Source: an uncultured Bacteroidia bacterium
GTDB lineage: Bacteria > Bacteroidota > Bacteroidia > Bacteroidales > UBA932
DNA: 45,097 bases
NCBI GenBank assembly: GCA_902785825.1
Contig: CACZZZ010000023.1
Location: 1-45,097, forward strand
Direction: 5' to 3'
A program made the translations under genes and the position numbers. The stretch's first letter is position 1. Each line of letters starts with the position of its first letter. The notes beneath the pieces are model-generated. The model worked only from the letters and a program-made list of their open reading frames with translations. It made no database searches and was not told where the DNA came from. Of the stretch, positions 15,609-24,960 are shown piece after piece.

Positions 15609-17372
15609 TTAATAGGTAGGGCCATCGTGCCAATCGGCCTTTGCCCAGAAGAGGACATCGGAGTAGTTGTCATGAGCGCCAACCTCTTCCTTAAAGTTGG
15701 AGTTGTAGGAGCGCTCCTTCGCGACATAACGAAGCCTGTTGCAAGGGTAAGGAGTCAAAGCGTTGTTGTCATGATCGGCCGGATAGTACATGCGGGGATA
15801 TCCGGTACGACGCATGTCACTCCACTGCTCACCTCCGTGGAGGAAGCAGAAAGCGATCCACTTCTGCTCAAGGATAGCCTCAAGCTCGCCACCCTCGTAA
15901 GGAGTTCCATTAATGTGGGTTGTCCACCTGTCGTTGGCGAAGTTGGTGATCCACTCAGCGTTGTAGATGCTCTGGTCAGGATTGATGACCGCACGCTGCT
16001 GCGTACCGTTCAGGTAGTCGCCATCAGTATTGTCAAGCTCAGTCTGGGAACGGTTGTTCTGGCACTTGAACATGAAGTTGATGGACTCGCTTATACCCTT
16101 TGTGAAAGCGGCCTTCGCGTCTCCGTTGGCCCAGCCGCGCTGATAAGCCTCGGCCTTGATGAACCACATCTCATAAGAGGAGACAATCTGGTGATCCCAG
16201 TTCTGGTTCTCCCAGAAGAAGCCCTTCTTGCGGATACGTGAGTAATAAGCCCTGTTGACACGGGTGAAGAACATCGTCTGATAGGTGTCATAATCGGTGT
16301 TGGCGCTGGCGCCACGGAAAACGCTGGGGACAGCCTTTCCGGCCTTGAGAGGATCTTTCACCTCTTCCTCGGCGGCAGTAGCGACAGGATACTCACCATT
16401 GGCGGTAGCGAGGCAATACATCAGAGGAAGACGGGGATCATCCTGACCCTCAACCCACTTGCCACCGTCACCGGCCTTCATCATACGGTTGATGACCTCG
16501 GCGCTGGCGGTCTGGAGGTTGTGCCAGTCAAATCCGGAACCACCATTGATGTTCAGGGGACCTGAAGCCTGACGGGCGATCTGGATGTTCTGGTCGATGG
16601 ATTCGACGATAGGAAGGTTTCCGTCAAGGATCTCCCTGATGATCTGCTGACCCTTGGAGGCCAAAGGACCCTGGGTGGAAACACGCAGAGCGCCACGCAG
16701 ACGGAGTGAATTGGCGTAACGGCGCCATTTGTCAAAGTCGCCATGGTTGATGAAGTCCTGGCTGGAGAAAGCTGAAGGCTTCTGGCAGGTGGCGAATTTG
16801 GCCTGGATCTCGCCGAGCTCATCGAGAATCATCTCAAAGAGCTTCTGGCCATTGTCATAATGAGGGTTGGCGTAAGAGATGTCACCGGTGAGAGCCACCT
16901 GGCCGATCTCGCTGTAGGGGATGTCATCATACTCGCAGATAAGGTAGATCATCATTCCATAGAGATGGGTCTTGGCGGCGAGAATATAAGCCTCGTTAGC
17001 GGGCTTCTCGGCGTCGGGAAGCTCCTCGTAAAGCTGCTCCATCTTCCTTAAGTTGGTGACCATCGTAGGGTAGTTGTTGTACGGCTGGCCATAGTCCTCA
17101 TACTCGTCATGGTAGTAGATACCAGGATCGAGGGTAAGACCGAGCTGGTTGGAGAGCTTAAGCATGAGCTGGGGCTCATAACCGAAATAACGCCCGTAAG
17201 TGGAGCAGGCCCAGTCATTGGCCAAAAGCATACATCCCGGCATCAGCTTGTCCAGGCTAGCCTCAGAGACCTTTGACGGATCCTTGTACCTGTTGTCGTA
17301 TTCTTCTTCGCTACAACCGAAGGACACAATCGTCGCGGCAAGCAAAGCTAAATAAACAAATATCTTTTTCAT
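15609..17372 (-). CDS. SusD/RagB family nutrient-binding lipoprotein
   Basis: A 587-residue SusD-like surface lipoprotein, partner of the SusC-like channel just upstream (30-bp gap). The signal peptide ends VSFGC, followed by SEEE, which fits the Bacteroidetes surface-export signal (an acidic run right after the lipidated Cys). The body is helix-rich (TPR-like) with the RagB/SusD pattern (NEAYILAAKTHLYGMMIYLICEYDDIPYSE, YEMWFIKAEAYQRGW, EAILEQKWIAFCFLHGGEQWSDMRRTGYPR). It resembles the SusD-like_2 branch more than classical SusD. It should cap the transporter and bind the substrate, which cannot be identified; no glycosidase or peptidase gene sits beside it. Confidence 0.93.
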   Translation of the reverse strand: MKKIFVYLALLAATIVSFGCSEEEYDNRYKDPSKVSEASLDKLMPGCMLLANDWACSTYGRYFGYEPQLMLKLSNQLGLTLDPGIYYHDEYEDYGQPYNNYPTMVTNLRKMEQLYEELPDAEKPANEAYILAAKTHLYGMMIYLICEYDDIPYSEIGQVALTGDISYANPHYDNGQKLFEMILDELGEIQAKFATCQKPSAFSSQDFINHGDFDKWRRYANSLRLRGALRVSTQGPLASKGQQIIREILDGNLPIVESIDQNIQIARQASGPLNINGGSGFDWHNLQTASAEVINRMMKAGDGGKWVEGQDDPRLPLMYCLATANGEYPVATAAEEEVKDPLKAGKAVPSVFRGASANTDYDTYQTMFFTRVNRAYYSRIRKKGFFWENQNWDHQIVSSYEMWFIKAEAYQRGWANGDAKAAFTKGISESINFMFKCQNNRSQTELDNTDGDYLNGTQQRAVINPDQSIYNAEWITNFANDRWTTHINGTPYEGGELEAILEQKWIAFCFLHGGEQWSDMRRTGYPRMYYPADHDNNALTPYPCNRLRYVAKERSYNSNFKEEVGAHDNYSDVLFWAKADWHDGPTY

Positions 17373-17402
17373 ATTCTATTCTATATTAATGCGTTTATGC
17401 TA

Positions 17403-20400
17403 TTAGAATGTAGCGCGGAGAGAAACACCGACCGAACGGGTAGGCGAGGCGGATCCACCGATCTCCAACTGGCTCTTCCAGTCTGTACCACTACTGGTCT
17501 CAGGATCGTAGTTAGGGATGGATTTGTAGAAGTAGAACAGGTTACGTCCATACACTGACAGGGTCAGGTTCTTGACGAAGTCACTCTTAATGACATTCCT
17601 CGTGAAGTTGTAGGAGAGGCTGATCTCACGGAGCTTCCACCAGTTGTTCTTGAAGAAATCGTAGGTACCGTTAGGGACACCAGGGGCGATTCCCCAAGCG
17701 GTCTTGCTGGTGACGTAGTCCTCGTAAGCAATGACCTTGTCATTCTCTTTCCAACCACCGTTGCCGTCTGAGACGACACCATCAAGGATGATACCGGTGT
17801 TGGCGGTGACACCATTCTTGTAGGTGTAAGGATAGAAGCCCTCACCCTCACGATTCTCAGTGTCGGGGTTGACACCGGTGGTCATGGTGTAGCGGTAGCA
17901 GTTGTTGGCGATATAACCACCAAACCTGAAGTCAGTCATCACATCGAGGCCGAATCCCTTGTAAGTGGCGGACAGACCAAGACCTCCGACCACCTTAGGC
18001 ATGGCGTTTCCAGCAAGCACGTAGTCGCTTGTCATCACATAGTTACCGTCGTTGTTAACGATATTGCGTCCCTTGTAGGGGCCATCCTCAACGACCTTGT
18101 TGGCAGCGGTGTAGAAGTCACCCATAGGCCTGCCGACATAGGAGTAGTTCTTACCTGTCTTGGCGTAGTCAGCTGTCTCGATGAAGTTGATACCCTCGAC
18201 GAGGGAGAGAATCTCGTTCCTGTTGAAACCGAGGTTGGTGTTGATGTCCAAGCTGTAGTCCCTTGAAAGGAGAGGTGTCACATGGCCGGAAACCTCAAGA
18301 CCCTTGTTGCGCATCTCACCTGAGTTGACCCACATCGTGGAGCTACCGCTCGAAGGAGCGAGCTCGGTGCGGAGGAGCATGTCGGAAATCTTCTTGTTGT
18401 AGTAGGTGACCTCGAAGCCCAAGCGGTTGTTGAAGAACTTGCTCTCGATACCTACCTCGAACTCCTGGGTCTTCTCAGGACGGAGGTTGTCGTTACCGAG
18501 GTTGGCGGGAACCTGGTTGTAGCTCCAGCCCGGACCGCTTCCGAATGAGTAGGCCATATTGGCGGCGTAAGCCTCAGGGGCGTTACCCACGATACCGTAG
18601 GAAGCGCGGACCTTTCCGTAGTCATACCATGAAGGCATCTCGAAGGCGTCGGTGAAGAGGAAGCTCAAGCTGGCTGAAGGATAGAAGTAGCTGCGGCTGT
18701 GACGAGGGAGGGTGGAAGATTTCTCCTGACGGCCTGTCAACTCAAGGAAGAGATAATCGGAATAAGATAATCCGAGTGTCCCGAGGAAGGCGGTCTTAAG
18801 GAGCTGCATCTTTGTCTCGTTGTTGTTGTTGATGTCGATAGTCCTGTAGGAGTTACCGATCATGAAGAGGTTCTCGATCATGAGACCGTCCCTGGTGCCG
18901 AAGTTCATGCTGTGCATGTTCTCGGAGCGAGCCTGCCAGCCGGCTGTGGCGGTGAGGCCGATCTTGTCAGTGATGTCCTTGTCAAACATCAGCATGGCGT
19001 CACCATAAAGCACCTGATAGGACTTTGACAGCGTTGAGTAACCACCGCTGGAGCTGTTGGAACTTGCGGCTGAAGGGAACGCGGAGTTGCTGGTGTTGGT
19101 AGTCTTGGAAGTGGTGTAGTCAGTAGCGACACGCACCTTAGCGGTCAGCCAGGGAGTTATCTTCCAAGTAGGAGCCACGCTTCCGATCAAACGCTGCTCA
19201 AGCTCGTCACTGTGATGCTCATTGGTGTTCCAAAGGAGCTCACGCACACCATGGACGAATCCGTTGGAGCCAAATTGGAAGGCCTCGTCGGGAGTGGGGC
19301 CGACACCCATATCGTTGTTCTTGTAGCCCAGGCTGGTCTTGTACATCTTCTTGATGAGAGGTACGTCAAGGAAGGCACCGAACATGTTGTCATAACCGCC
19401 ATAGATGCTGATCGAAGCCTGTGAACGGTTGATGATGTGCTGGGTGATATAGTTGGCTGTGTAGTCAAGGAATAAATTGTCGTTATACCTCAAGGTTCCC
19501 ACAACATTGAAATTGTGCTTGTCAAACGATCCGGACAAAGCGTTGGGGAGCTCGTTGAGATAAGTGTAGGAGAACCTGGTGGTAGCGTTGTCGCTTGACT
19601 GGTTTATAGCGAAGTTGTAAACCTGGTCTGAACCATTGCGGAAGAGCTCTTTCCAAGGCGTGGCGCTGATAGGTGAATACGGGCGTGTAGATCCATCGAT
19701 ATAGAGAACTTCCCTGCCATCGTAAGCGGGACCCCACTGGTAGTTGCTGTAGGCGGGGTAGAGCTTGCCGGTAGCGCCATCAACGCGGAAACCGTTGTTG
19801 CTGATCATCTCGTTTGTCCAGTCGCCGTAACCGGTGCCAGGACCGTACTTGGTCTGGATGTCAGGGACATAGGCTACCATATTGAGCTGATAGCTCGCGT
19901 TGAAATCGATAGTGACACCTGATCCCTTAGCCTTCTTGCTGGTGATGACGATAGCACCGTTAGCAGCCTCGGAACCGTAAAGAGCCGTAGCGGCGGCACC
20001 CTTAAGGATGGTGAGTTCCTCGATGTCCTCAGGGTTGATGTCAACGAGACCGTTGGCACGGACTCCGCCGTCGATACCGATGCTACCGTAATCCATGCTC
20101 GTGGAGTTTGAGGAGCCTGAGTTACCATTACGGATCGGAACACCATTGAGGATGACGAGAGGCTGGGTGTTTCCATTGATGGAGGAAAGACCGCGGACAG
20201 TGATTGACACACCGGCGACGGCACCACCCTGGGTGTTCTGGATGCGGACACCGGAGGCCTTACCGTAAAGGGCGGTGGCAAGGTTGGTCGAGCCTTTGCT
20301 CACCAACTCATCAGCCTTGATGGTGGCGACAGAATAACCGAGCTTCTTGCTCTCTTTGGCGATACCAAGGGCTGTGACAACCACCTCGTCGAGCATTTCC

Positions 20401-20684
20401 TTATCCTCTTCGAGGGTAATGTCGAACTGACTTCTGTTACCCACGGGGATAAGTTGCGTCTCATAACCCAGACAAGCGATCTCAAGAGTCGCGCCGGGCT
20501 TGACAGAGATGGTGAAGTTACCGTTCTGGTCGGTAACAACGCCATTCTTTGTGCCCTGCTCAACTACGCTTGCCCCTGCAAGAGGACCGATATTGTCCTT
20601 GACAACACCGGTAACCCTATTCTGCGCAAAGGCGGACAAAGCCACGAATACGCAGATCAAGGTTGCGAAAATTTTACTTTTCAT
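17403..20684 (-). CDS. SusC/RagA family TonB-dependent outer membrane transporter
   Basis: A 1,093-residue outer membrane channel. Order: signal peptide (1-20), carboxypeptidase-regulatory-like domain (about 22-95, GVVKDNIGPLAGASVVEQGT), TonB-box region (DEVVVTALGI near 98-108), plug domain with the SusC signature (INPEDIEELTILKGAAATALYGSEAANGAIVIT), then a 22-strand barrel ending RSVGVSLRATF with a terminal Phe. It imports a ligand bound by its SusD partner using TonB energy. No anti-sigma-interacting N-terminal extension is seen, so it is probably not ECF-controlled. Two direct repeats upstream (20778-20816) suggest a DNA-binding activator. Confidence 0.95.
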   Translation of the reverse strand: MKSKIFATLICVFVALSAFAQNRVTGVVKDNIGPLAGASVVEQGTKNGVVTDQNGNFTISVKPGATLEIACLGYETQLIPVGNRSQFDITLEEDKEMLDEVVVTALGIAKESKKLGYSVATIKADELVSKGSTNLATALYGKASGVRIQNTQGGAVAGVSITVRGLSSINGNTQPLVILNGVPIRNGNSGSSNSTSMDYGSIGIDGGVRANGLVDINPEDIEELTILKGAAATALYGSEAANGAIVITSKKAKGSGVTIDFNASYQLNMVAYVPDIQTKYGPGTGYGDWTNEMISNNGFRVDGATGKLYPAYSNYQWGPAYDGREVLYIDGSTRPYSPISATPWKELFRNGSDQVYNFAINQSSDNATTRFSYTYLNELPNALSGSFDKHNFNVVGTLRYNDNLFLDYTANYITQHIINRSQASISIYGGYDNMFGAFLDVPLIKKMYKTSLGYKNNDMGVGPTPDEAFQFGSNGFVHGVRELLWNTNEHHSDELEQRLIGSVAPTWKITPWLTAKVRVATDYTTSKTTNTSNSAFPSAASSNSSSGGYSTLSKSYQVLYGDAMLMFDKDITDKIGLTATAGWQARSENMHSMNFGTRDGLMIENLFMIGNSYRTIDINNNNETKMQLLKTAFLGTLGLSYSDYLFLELTGRQEKSSTLPRHSRSYFYPSASLSFLFTDAFEMPSWYDYGKVRASYGIVGNAPEAYAANMAYSFGSGPGWSYNQVPANLGNDNLRPEKTQEFEVGIESKFFNNRLGFEVTYYNKKISDMLLRTELAPSSGSSTMWVNSGEMRNKGLEVSGHVTPLLSRDYSLDINTNLGFNRNEILSLVEGINFIETADYAKTGKNYSYVGRPMGDFYTAANKVVEDGPYKGRNIVNNDGNYVMTSDYVLAGNAMPKVVGGLGLSATYKGFGLDVMTDFRFGGYIANNCYRYTMTTGVNPDTENREGEGFYPYTYKNGVTANTGIILDGVVSDGNGGWKENDKVIAYEDYVTSKTAWGIAPGVPNGTYDFFKNNWWKLREISLSYNFTRNVIKSDFVKNLTLSVYGRNLFYFYKSIPNYDPETSSGTDWKSQLEIGGSASPTRSVGVSLRATF

Positions 20685-20746
20685 CAGATTGAATGGTTAA
20701 TTTGAGTGATTTATATTGGACATAAATGGTTATTTTTACTAAGTTG

Positions 20747-20754
20747 CGAAAATA
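20747..20754 (-). promoter_or_regulatory. probable -7 box of the first susC gene
   Basis: The minus strand reads TATTTTCG, one base off the TAnnTTTG consensus, 63 bp upstream of the susC ATG. There is no convincing -33 box, which fits a promoter that needs an activator bound at the repeats further upstream. Confidence 0.4.
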
Positions 20755-20777
20755 ATAAAAGGTGGATTAAGAATTAT

Positions 20778-20816
20778 TATCAAAAGGACGAAAAATACTA
20801 TCAAAAGGACGAAAAA
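20778..20816 (-). promoter_or_regulatory. tandem operator-like direct repeats upstream of susC
   Basis: Two copies of TATCAAAAGGACGAAAAA (plus-strand reading) start at 20778 and 20799, exactly 21 bp apart, or two helical turns. They lie 24-62 bp upstream of the probable -7 box, where an activator such as an AraC-type response regulator would bind. The second copy overlaps the T-run of the tsf terminator. No other copy was noticed in the window. Confidence 0.6.
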
Positions 20817-20845
20817 ACAAATCCCGGCCCTGTTAGAGCCGGGAT
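20812..20845 (-). terminator. terminator after tsf
   Basis: On the minus strand, ATCCCGGC (20838-20845) pairs with GCCGGGAT (20821-20828) around a 9-nt loop, followed by TTTGTTTTTT. It ends the ribosomal protein operon, which otherwise would read into the first susC gene. Confidence 0.88.
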
Positions 20846-20867
20846 CTGTTAAAGTCTTGTCAATCTT

Positions 20868-21860
20868 TTAGTCGTTGAGAGAGTAGCGGCGGAAAGCGAC
20901 AACCTTGGCATCCTTATCGATGGACTTGATGTAGTCGGCGACAGAGATCTTCTCATCGGACTGGACGAAATCCTGGTTCTCAAGGGTGTTCTCCTTGAGG
21001 AACTTCTGGACACGGCCGTTGGCGATGTTCTGGACCATCTGCTCGGGAAGGTTGGCAGCTTTCTCAGCGCTCACGGTGGCGATGATCTCACGAGCCTGGG
21101 CAGCCTGCTCAGGGGTGATCCAACCCTTGGCGGTGTTGGACTCGATGTGATCCTCGCTGTCCACATGGGCGGGGTTGATTCCGACCTTCTTGAGGGCGGC
21201 GTCAACTGCCTTCTGGACCTGCTCGTCCTTTGTCTTCTGGATGGCGACGGCACGCTCGTTCTCAATCACCTCAGCGGGGCAATCGGCCTCGGAGACGGCG
21301 ACAGGGTTCATAGCGGTGATCTGCTGGGCGATAGCCCTGCCGAGATCCTCGGGAACGACCTTGTTGAAAGAAACGATAGCGCCGAGCTTGCCGTTGAAGT
21401 GGACATACTGTCCCACGAACGGAGCCTCGAGAGCGGCATAATATGCGAGAACATGCTTCTCACCGGTCTTACCTGTCTGGGCGGAAATCTCCTCCTCGAC
21501 AGTGTGGCCGTTGGAGCACTTGCAAGCCTTGAGGGACTCAGCGTCAGCCGGGAAAGCGGCGATGGCGGCATCGGCGATCTCAGCGGCGAGAGCCTTGAAA
21601 TCAGGAGTGGCGGAGACGAAATCAGTCTCGCAACCAAGGCAGACGATGATGGCCTTGTCACCGTTGGTACGGACAAGGACAGCACCCTCAGTGGTCTCGC
21701 GGTCAGCCCTCTTGGCGGCCACGAGCTTACCCTTCTCACGGATGATCTTGACAGCCTCCTCGAAATTGCCGTTAGCCTCATTGAGGGCGTTCTTGCAATC
21801 CATCATACCGGCGGAAGTCATCTTCCGGAGTTTCATAACGTCTTGTGCGGTAATAGCCAT
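20868..21860 (-). CDS. tsf: elongation factor Ts
   Basis: A 330-residue EF-Ts, the nucleotide exchange factor that recycles EF-Tu-GDP during translation. The N-terminal UBA-like domain (VMKLRKMTSAGMMDCKNAL, about 9-27) and the TDFVSATPDFKALA motif (about 79-92) that contacts EF-Tu are intact. The C-terminal half has the PYVG-type repeats seen in Bacteroidetes EF-Ts. It follows rpsB by 18 bp and ends the operon with a strong terminator. Confidence 0.97.
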   Translation of the reverse strand: MAITAQDVMKLRKMTSAGMMDCKNALNEANGNFEEAVKIIREKGKLVAAKRADRETTEGAVLVRTNGDKAIIVCLGCETDFVSATPDFKALAAEIADAAIAAFPADAESLKACKCSNGHTVEEEISAQTGKTGEKHVLAYYAALEAPFVGQYVHFNGKLGAIVSFNKVVPEDLGRAIAQQITAMNPVAVSEADCPAEVIENERAVAIQKTKDEQVQKAVDAALKKVGINPAHVDSEDHIESNTAKGWITPEQAAQAREIIATVSAEKAANLPEQMVQNIANGRVQKFLKENTLENQDFVQSDEKISVADYIKSIDKDAKVVAFRRYSLND

Positions 21861-21878
21861 AAGTCGTTCTTTTTTAAA

Positions 21879-22751
21879 TTATTCAGCCTTGGGTTCTTCG
21901 ACGGGCTCAGCAGCCGGAGCCTCGACGGGCTCAGCGGCCGGGGCAGCCTCGGCAGCCACATCAACGGGCTTAGCGCTCTTGCGGGCGCGGAGCTTCTTGC
22001 CGGTAGGATTAGCGAGGGCCTCTCCCTCAGCGGTCTCTTCGGCGGCTTCCTTATCCTTCTCAAGCTTGCGCTCGCTCAGACCTTCCTCGATGGCCTGGCA
22101 GAGGATATTCATAACAAGCTCGATGGACTTGGTGGCGTCATCATTGGCCGGTATCACATAATCAATGGGCGTGGGATCGCAACAAGTGTCAACCATTGCG
22201 AATACCGGAATGTTGAGACGGTTGGCCTCCTTGACGGCATTAGCCTCTTTCTGGATATCGACGACGAAAAGGGCGGAAGGAAGACGGCTCATGTCCCTGA
22301 TGGAACCGAGGTTCTTCTCAAGCTTCTCCCTCTGACGGTTGATCTGGAGACGCTCTCTCTTAGCGAGCTTCTCGAAAGTACCGTCCTCTTTCATCTTGTC
22401 GATGGTGTTCATCTTCTTGACAGCCTTGCGGATGGTCGGGAAGTTGGTAAGCATACCGCCCGCCCAGCGCTCGGTAATAGATGGCATGTTGACTGCCGTC
22501 GCCTTCTCGGCGACTATCTCCTTAGCCTGTTTCTTTGTGGCTACGAAGAGGATCTTGCGGCCAGAGCGCGCAAGCTCTTTCATTGCGTCGGCAGCCTCGT
22601 CTATCTTGACGATGGTCTTGTGCAGGTCGATGATGTGGATCCCGTTCTTCTGGTCGAAGATGTAGGGAGCCATCTTGGGGTTCCATTTCCTGGCCAAGTG
22701 ACCGAAATGTACGCCTGCATCAAGAAGTTCTTGGAAATTTACGCGTGGCAT
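21879..22751 (-). CDS. rpsB: 30S ribosomal protein S2
   Basis: A 290-residue S2 (uS2). Hallmarks are MPRVNFQELLDAGVHFGHLARKWNP at the N-terminus, NGIHIIDLHKTI, ERWAGGMLTNF and the IPVFAMVDTCCDP...IPANDDA segment. Residues beyond ~250 form an Ala/Glu/Pro-rich low-complexity tail (EAAPAAEPVEAPAAEPVEE) typical of Bacteroidetes S2. The frame extends three codons upstream to a TTG, but ATG 22751 gives the expected family start. The 175-bp gap to rpsI contains a near-consensus -7 sequence (TACTTTCG on the minus strand, about 22800-22807), so rpsB-tsf may also have its own promoter. Confidence 0.97.
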   Translation of the reverse strand: MPRVNFQELLDAGVHFGHLARKWNPKMAPYIFDQKNGIHIIDLHKTIVKIDEAADAMKELARSGRKILFVATKKQAKEIVAEKATAVNMPSITERWAGGMLTNFPTIRKAVKKMNTIDKMKEDGTFEKLAKRERLQINRQREKLEKNLGSIRDMSRLPSALFVVDIQKEANAVKEANRLNIPVFAMVDTCCDPTPIDYVIPANDDATKSIELVMNILCQAIEEGLSERKLEKDKEAAEETAEGEALANPTGKKLRARKSAKPVDVAAEAAPAAEPVEAPAAEPVEEPKAE

Positions 22752-22926
22752 TTTTCTCAAAAATTAATTTTTTCTGTTTGTAACTCTTTACATCAATCCC
22801 GAAAGTAGCGAATATATTCCGGTCTCCGGGATTTTCCGCAGTCTCGGCATCCTGCCAAATGTGTGGGCTGGATTTGTCGCACCGGACTGTACGAAAAACA
22901 TAAAACAGCTGGTCTCTTCCGGCAAA

Positions 22927-23316
22927 CTATCGCTTGCTGAACTGGAAGCGGGCTCGTGCGCCAGGCTGACCAGGCTTCTTCCTCTCGACTTCGCGGGAGT
23001 CACGGGTCAGGAATCCTTCGGCCTTGAGGGCAGAACGGTAAGCCTCTCTGTCGAGATCGCTCAGGGCGCGGGAGATTCCGAGCCTGATAGCTTCCGCCTG
23101 GCCTTTGGTGCCACCACCGACCACGTTCACCTTAACGTCAAACTGACCTTCTGTCTTCGTAACGGCGAAAGGCTGGTTCACGATGTACTGGAGCGATCCC
23201 TCCTTGAAGTACTCCTCGAGGGGACGGTCATTGATCGTGATGTTTCCTTTACCGGCAGCGAGATAAACACGAGCGACGGCTGATTTACGTCTTCCAAGGG
23301 CGTTTTTCTGTTCCAT
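22927..23316 (-). CDS. rpsI: 30S ribosomal protein S9
   Basis: A 129-residue S9 (uS9). It shows the family pattern [20 protein letters not shown] at the N-terminus and the basic tail ending ARFQFSKR, which reaches the P-site tRNA anticodon. It begins 8 bp after rplM, the standard pairing. Confidence 0.97.
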   Translation of the reverse strand: MEQKNALGRRKSAVARVYLAAGKGNITINDRPLEEYFKEGSLQYIVNQPFAVTKTEGQFDVKVNVVGGGTKGQAEAIRLGISRALSDLDREAYRSALKAEGFLTRDSREVERKKPGQPGARARFQFSKR

Positions 23317-23324
23317 TTGCTCTG

Positions 23325-23786
23325 TTAGATTTCGTTCAACTTAATTTCTCTAGGATTCTGCGGATTCTGCGCCTGGTGCGGATGCTCGGGGCCGACATAA
23401 ACATGCAGATTACCGAGAATCATGTCACCAAGACGTGTCTTGGGGAGCATTCCTTTAACGGACCTCCTCACCAGTTCAGCGGGTCTCTTCGCGAGAATCT
23501 CCCTAGGGGTCGTGAAACGCTGTCCGCCGGGATAACCGGTGTAGCGAACATAGACCCTGCTGTCCATCTTGTCTCCCTTGAGGGCTACCTTCTCGGCGTT
23601 GATGACGATGACGTTGTCACCGCAATCCACGTGAGGGGTGAACCCGGGCTTGTTCTTACCGCGGAGGATAAGGGCAACCCTGGAAGCAAGACGGCCAAGG
23701 GGAAGATCCGTGGCATCGATGACGACCCACTCCTTGTTCACAGTCGCCTTGTTGAGCGATACTGTTTTGTAGCTAAGTGTGTCCAC
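23325..23786 (-). CDS. rplM: 50S ribosomal protein L13
   Basis: A 153-residue L13 (uL13). The expected Bacteroidetes N-terminus ([13 protein letters not shown]) begins at a GTG codon at 23786; the frame stays open further upstream to 23858 but that part has no L13 similarity and includes the promoter. Key segments are [39 protein letters not shown] and [11 protein letters not shown]. First gene of rplM-rpsI-(rpsB-tsf). Confidence 0.95.
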   Translation of the reverse strand: MDTLSYKTVSLNKATVNKEWVVIDATDLPLGRLASRVALILRGKNKPGFTPHVDCGDNVIVINAEKVALKGDKMDSRVYVRYTGYPGGQRFTTPREILAKRPAELVRRSVKGMLPKTRLGDMILGNLHVYVGPEHPHQAQNPQNPREIKLNEI

Positions 23787-23846
23787 TGTCTTGATCTTTA
23801 ATGGTTTAACATAAATAATTGCGATCCCTACACAACATAGGGGACG

Positions 23847-23854
23847 CAAAGGTA
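23847..23854 (-). promoter_or_regulatory. rplM promoter -7 box
   Basis: The minus strand reads TACCTTTG, a full match to TAnnTTTG and identical to the box of the rRNA promoter at 408-415. Transcription should start near 23840, giving a leader of about 55 nt. That leader opens with a small hairpin (TCCCTA/TAGGGA arms, 23824-23842) that could take part in ribosomal-protein feedback; this last point is speculation. Confidence 0.65.
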
Positions 23855-23902
23855 GCAATTATTTTTGAAAAAATCGTAATTTTGTGTCCTATCATTTTTG
23901 AA

Positions 23903-24937
23903 ATGAGGATCGGAGACATTGATCTTGGGGAGAGACCGGTGCTGCTCGCACCGATGGAGGATGTGACTGACGCGTCCTTCCGGGGAATATGCCGGGAGCA
24001 GGGAGCGGACATGGTTTATACGGAGTTCATCCCGGCCGAAGGCCTGATCCGCGATGCCAAGAAAGCATACGCCAAACTAAAGACCTCCGATGACGAGGCT
24101 CCTATAGGAATACAGATTTACGGCAGCGACCCTGACGCCATGGTCGAAGCCGCCAGGATGGCCGACCACGCCGACCAGATCGTAGGCGGTCACGGCTGTG
24201 ATGTCATCGACATCAACTTCGGCTGTCCGGTCAGCAAAATCGCTGCCCGGGGTGCGGGATCCGGCATGATGCGCGATCCGGACAAAATGGTGATGATCAC
24301 CAAGCGCATCGTCGAGGCCGTAGGAAAGCCGGTGACGGTCAAGACTCGCCTGGGCTGGGACGATAAGAGCAAAATAATCGTGGAACTCGCTGAGCGTCTG
24401 CAAGATTGTGGAATACAAGCCCTCACCGTCCACGGCCGCACACGTTGCCAGATGTACAAAGGAGAGGCCGATTGGACTCTGATCGGCGAGGTCAAGCGGA
24501 ACCCCAGGATGCATATACCTATAATAGGTAATGGCGACATCGACTCCGCGGCCAAGGCGAAAGACGCCTTCGACCGTTATGGGGTTGACGGGATCATGGT
24601 GGCGAGGGCCTCTTTCGGCCGCCCGTGGATATTCAAGGAAATCAAACACCTTCTCCAGACCGGAGAGGAACTTCCCTCCCCTGGCGTGAGGGACAGGGTG
24701 GAACTGGCCAAGCGTCACTTCCGCCTATCGGTCGAGCTTAAAGGAGTACCGGTCGGAGTCTATGAGATGCGCCGCCACCTCAGCTGCTACTTCAAGGGCC
24801 TCCCCGACTTCAAGGAGACAAGGATGCGACTCGTCACGGAGAATAATCCCGATGAAGTGCTGAATATCCTTGACTATATCGCCGAAAAATGGGGCGCCAC
24901 CCCTATTTATGAGTCAACCGGCGTCTATGGCGTCTGA
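23903..24937 (+). CDS. dusB: tRNA-dihydrouridine synthase
   Basis: A 344-residue FMN enzyme that reduces uridines in the tRNA D-loop. Motifs: LLAPMEDVTDASFR at the N-terminus, QIYGSDPDAMVEAA, DINFGCPVSKIAARGAGS with the catalytic Cys, KTRLGWDD, LTVHGRTR, IIGNGDI and MVARASFGRPWIF. The profile is closest to DusB. The open frame extends to 23819, but ATG 23903 gives the family N-terminus. It is divergent from rplM. Confidence 0.93.
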   Translation: MRIGDIDLGERPVLLAPMEDVTDASFRGICREQGADMVYTEFIPAEGLIRDAKKAYAKLKTSDDEAPIGIQIYGSDPDAMVEAARMADHADQIVGGHGCDVIDINFGCPVSKIAARGAGSGMMRDPDKMVMITKRIVEAVGKPVTVKTRLGWDDKSKIIVELAERLQDCGIQALTVHGRTRCQMYKGEADWTLIGEVKRNPRMHIPIIGNGDIDSAAKAKDAFDRYGVDGIMVARASFGRPWIFKEIKHLLQTGEELPSPGVRDRVELAKRHFRLSVELKGVPVGVYEMRRHLSCYFKGLPDFKETRMRLVTENNPDEVLNILDYIAEKWGATPIYESTGVYGV

Positions 24938-24945
24938 TATTTTTG

Positions 24946-24953
24946 TATCTTTG
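24946..24953 (+). promoter_or_regulatory. -7 box immediately before lpxK (possible leaderless start)
   Basis: TATCTTTG matches TAnnTTTG and ends only 7 nt before the lpxK ATG (24961). A transcript from this box would start at, or within a few bases of, the start codon. It sits in the 23-bp gap after dusB. Confidence 0.5.
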
Positions 24954-24960
24954 TGCCGCG

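Noticed and set aside
21147..22808. 553-codon plus-strand open frame across tsf and rpsB
   Set aside because: It is antisense to two certain ribosomal/translation genes and its Leu/Gly/Ser-rich translation matches no family; it results from codon bias.
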